From: Pedosphaera sp.
GTDB lineage: Bacteria; Verrucomicrobiota; Verrucomicrobiae; Limisphaerales; Pedosphaeraceae
Direction of reading: 5' to 3'
Assembly (NCBI GenBank): GCA_028293265.1
Contig: JAQGPB010000565.1
Span: forward strand, 1-6,748
Length of the DNA stretch: 6,748 nucleotides
Both the position numbers and the translations under genes were made by a program. The notes below the pieces were generated by a model. The model was not told where the DNA came from, made no database searches, and worked only from the letters and a program-made list of their open reading frames with translations. Shown one piece after another: positions 6,417 through 6,748 of this stretch (position 1 is its first letter; every line of letters starts with the position of its first letter).

Positions 6417-6419
6417 GTT

Positions 6420-6748
6420 TTACGATTTGTGCAAAGGAGACAACAGCATGAATCCCCAGAACGTGAGGAGGATGAAGGCAAAACTGCCCAGCGCGCCCCA
6501 GGCAAAAGGGCGTCCGCCGCGTCCGCGCCAACGCATGATCAAAAGCACCACATAAATTAGCCAGACAAAGACAGACCAAAGGATGATCGGATCATTCTGA
6601 AAATAAACGCCATGTTTCTGCCAGGTGAGCACCGGGTAGATGGAAAGTCCGGCCGTGAGCAACACCAGGCCCGTCGTAACCAGCCCGCTGGCGACCTTTT
6701 CCAATCGCTGAATGGGCGGCAGCCGCGAGAGGATGGCGCGCAACTTGT
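6420..6748 (-). CDS. CcsA/HemX-like cytochrome c assembly membrane protein, C-terminal part
   Basis: The C-terminal ~109 residues of an integral membrane protein of the cytochrome c assembly (CcsA/CcmC) superfamily, closest in setting to HemX. The fragment begins after the right edge and reads KLRAILSRLPPIQRLEKVAS, the loop that usually precedes the last helices. Three membrane segments follow: near SGLVTTGLVLLTAGLSIYPV, IILWSVFVWLIYVVLLIM, and ALGSFAFILLTFWGFMLL. The WDP-like position reads NDPIILWSVFVWLIY, and the terminal LHKS keeps the conserved late His of the family. In Bacillus, HemX is encoded next to hemA and affects HemA levels; here it lies upstream of hemA with only 3 bases between stop and start. 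A role in heme delivery for cytochrome c, or in control of HemA, is inferred. The missing N-terminus, including any tryptophan-rich heme motif, prevents a firm choice between the two. Confidence 0.75.
   Translation of the reverse strand, partial: KLRAILSRLPPIQRLEKVASGLVTTGLVLLTAGLSIYPVLTWQKHGVYFQNDPIILWSVFVWLIYVVLLIMRWRGRGGRPFAWGALGSFAFILLTFWGFMLLSPLHKS

Noticed and set aside
5319..6560. 413-codon plus-strand open frame opposite hemA
   Set aside because: It is the antisense shadow of hemA, Arg/Gln/His-rich with no domain, while hemA is unambiguous.

Overview
The window is an ordinary bacterial chromosomal segment of moderately high G+C, with eight complete protein genes and two that run off the ends. 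No tRNA, rRNA or CRISPR array was seen. The organism is probably a member of the PVC group, most likely a verrucomicrobium. That rests on inference: a short glutamyl-tRNA reductase, an HRDVS-type serine/threonine kinase, a stand-alone four-helix-bundle (S23-type) gene, and start codons that mostly lack Shine-Dalgarno sequences. No marker gene fixes the taxonomy.

Layout. Positions 1-1023 (minus strand) hold the 5' end of prfC (peptide release factor 3) and, upstream of it, a TylF/MycF-like SAM-dependent methyltransferase with an N-terminal coiled coil. A 160-bp divergent spacer (1024-1183) separates these from a plus-strand pair: a soluble Hanks-type Ser/Thr protein kinase (1184-2191), then an N-carbamoylputrescine amidase of the nitrilase superfamily (2230-3120) for putrescine synthesis. 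From 3145 to the right edge everything is on the minus strand. First comes a DUF433/DUF5615 toxin-antitoxin-like pair with a 4-base ATGA overlap. Beyond it is a tetrapyrrole (heme) operon which, in transcription order, reads hemX/ccsA-like membrane protein (partial), hemA, S23-type four-helix-bundle protein, hemC.

How the genes work together. HemA makes glutamate-1-semialdehyde from Glu-tRNA, and HemC later polymerises porphobilinogen into hydroxymethylbilane. The CcsA/HemX-like membrane protein ends 3 bases before hemA and is probably translationally coupled to it.

The most interesting structure is the 559-bp segment between hemA and hemC. It carries the four-helix-bundle gene and is bounded by inverted copies of a 21-bp array of three heptamers (TTGCGTR-like), matching at 20 of 21 positions. 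One arm lies 4 bases after the hemA stop codon and the other lies 9 bases before the hemC start codon. This resembles the intervening sequences of 23S rRNA, which also carry S23-family genes inside a base-paired stem, but here it sits in a protein operon. The segment may be a small mobile or RNA-processing cassette.
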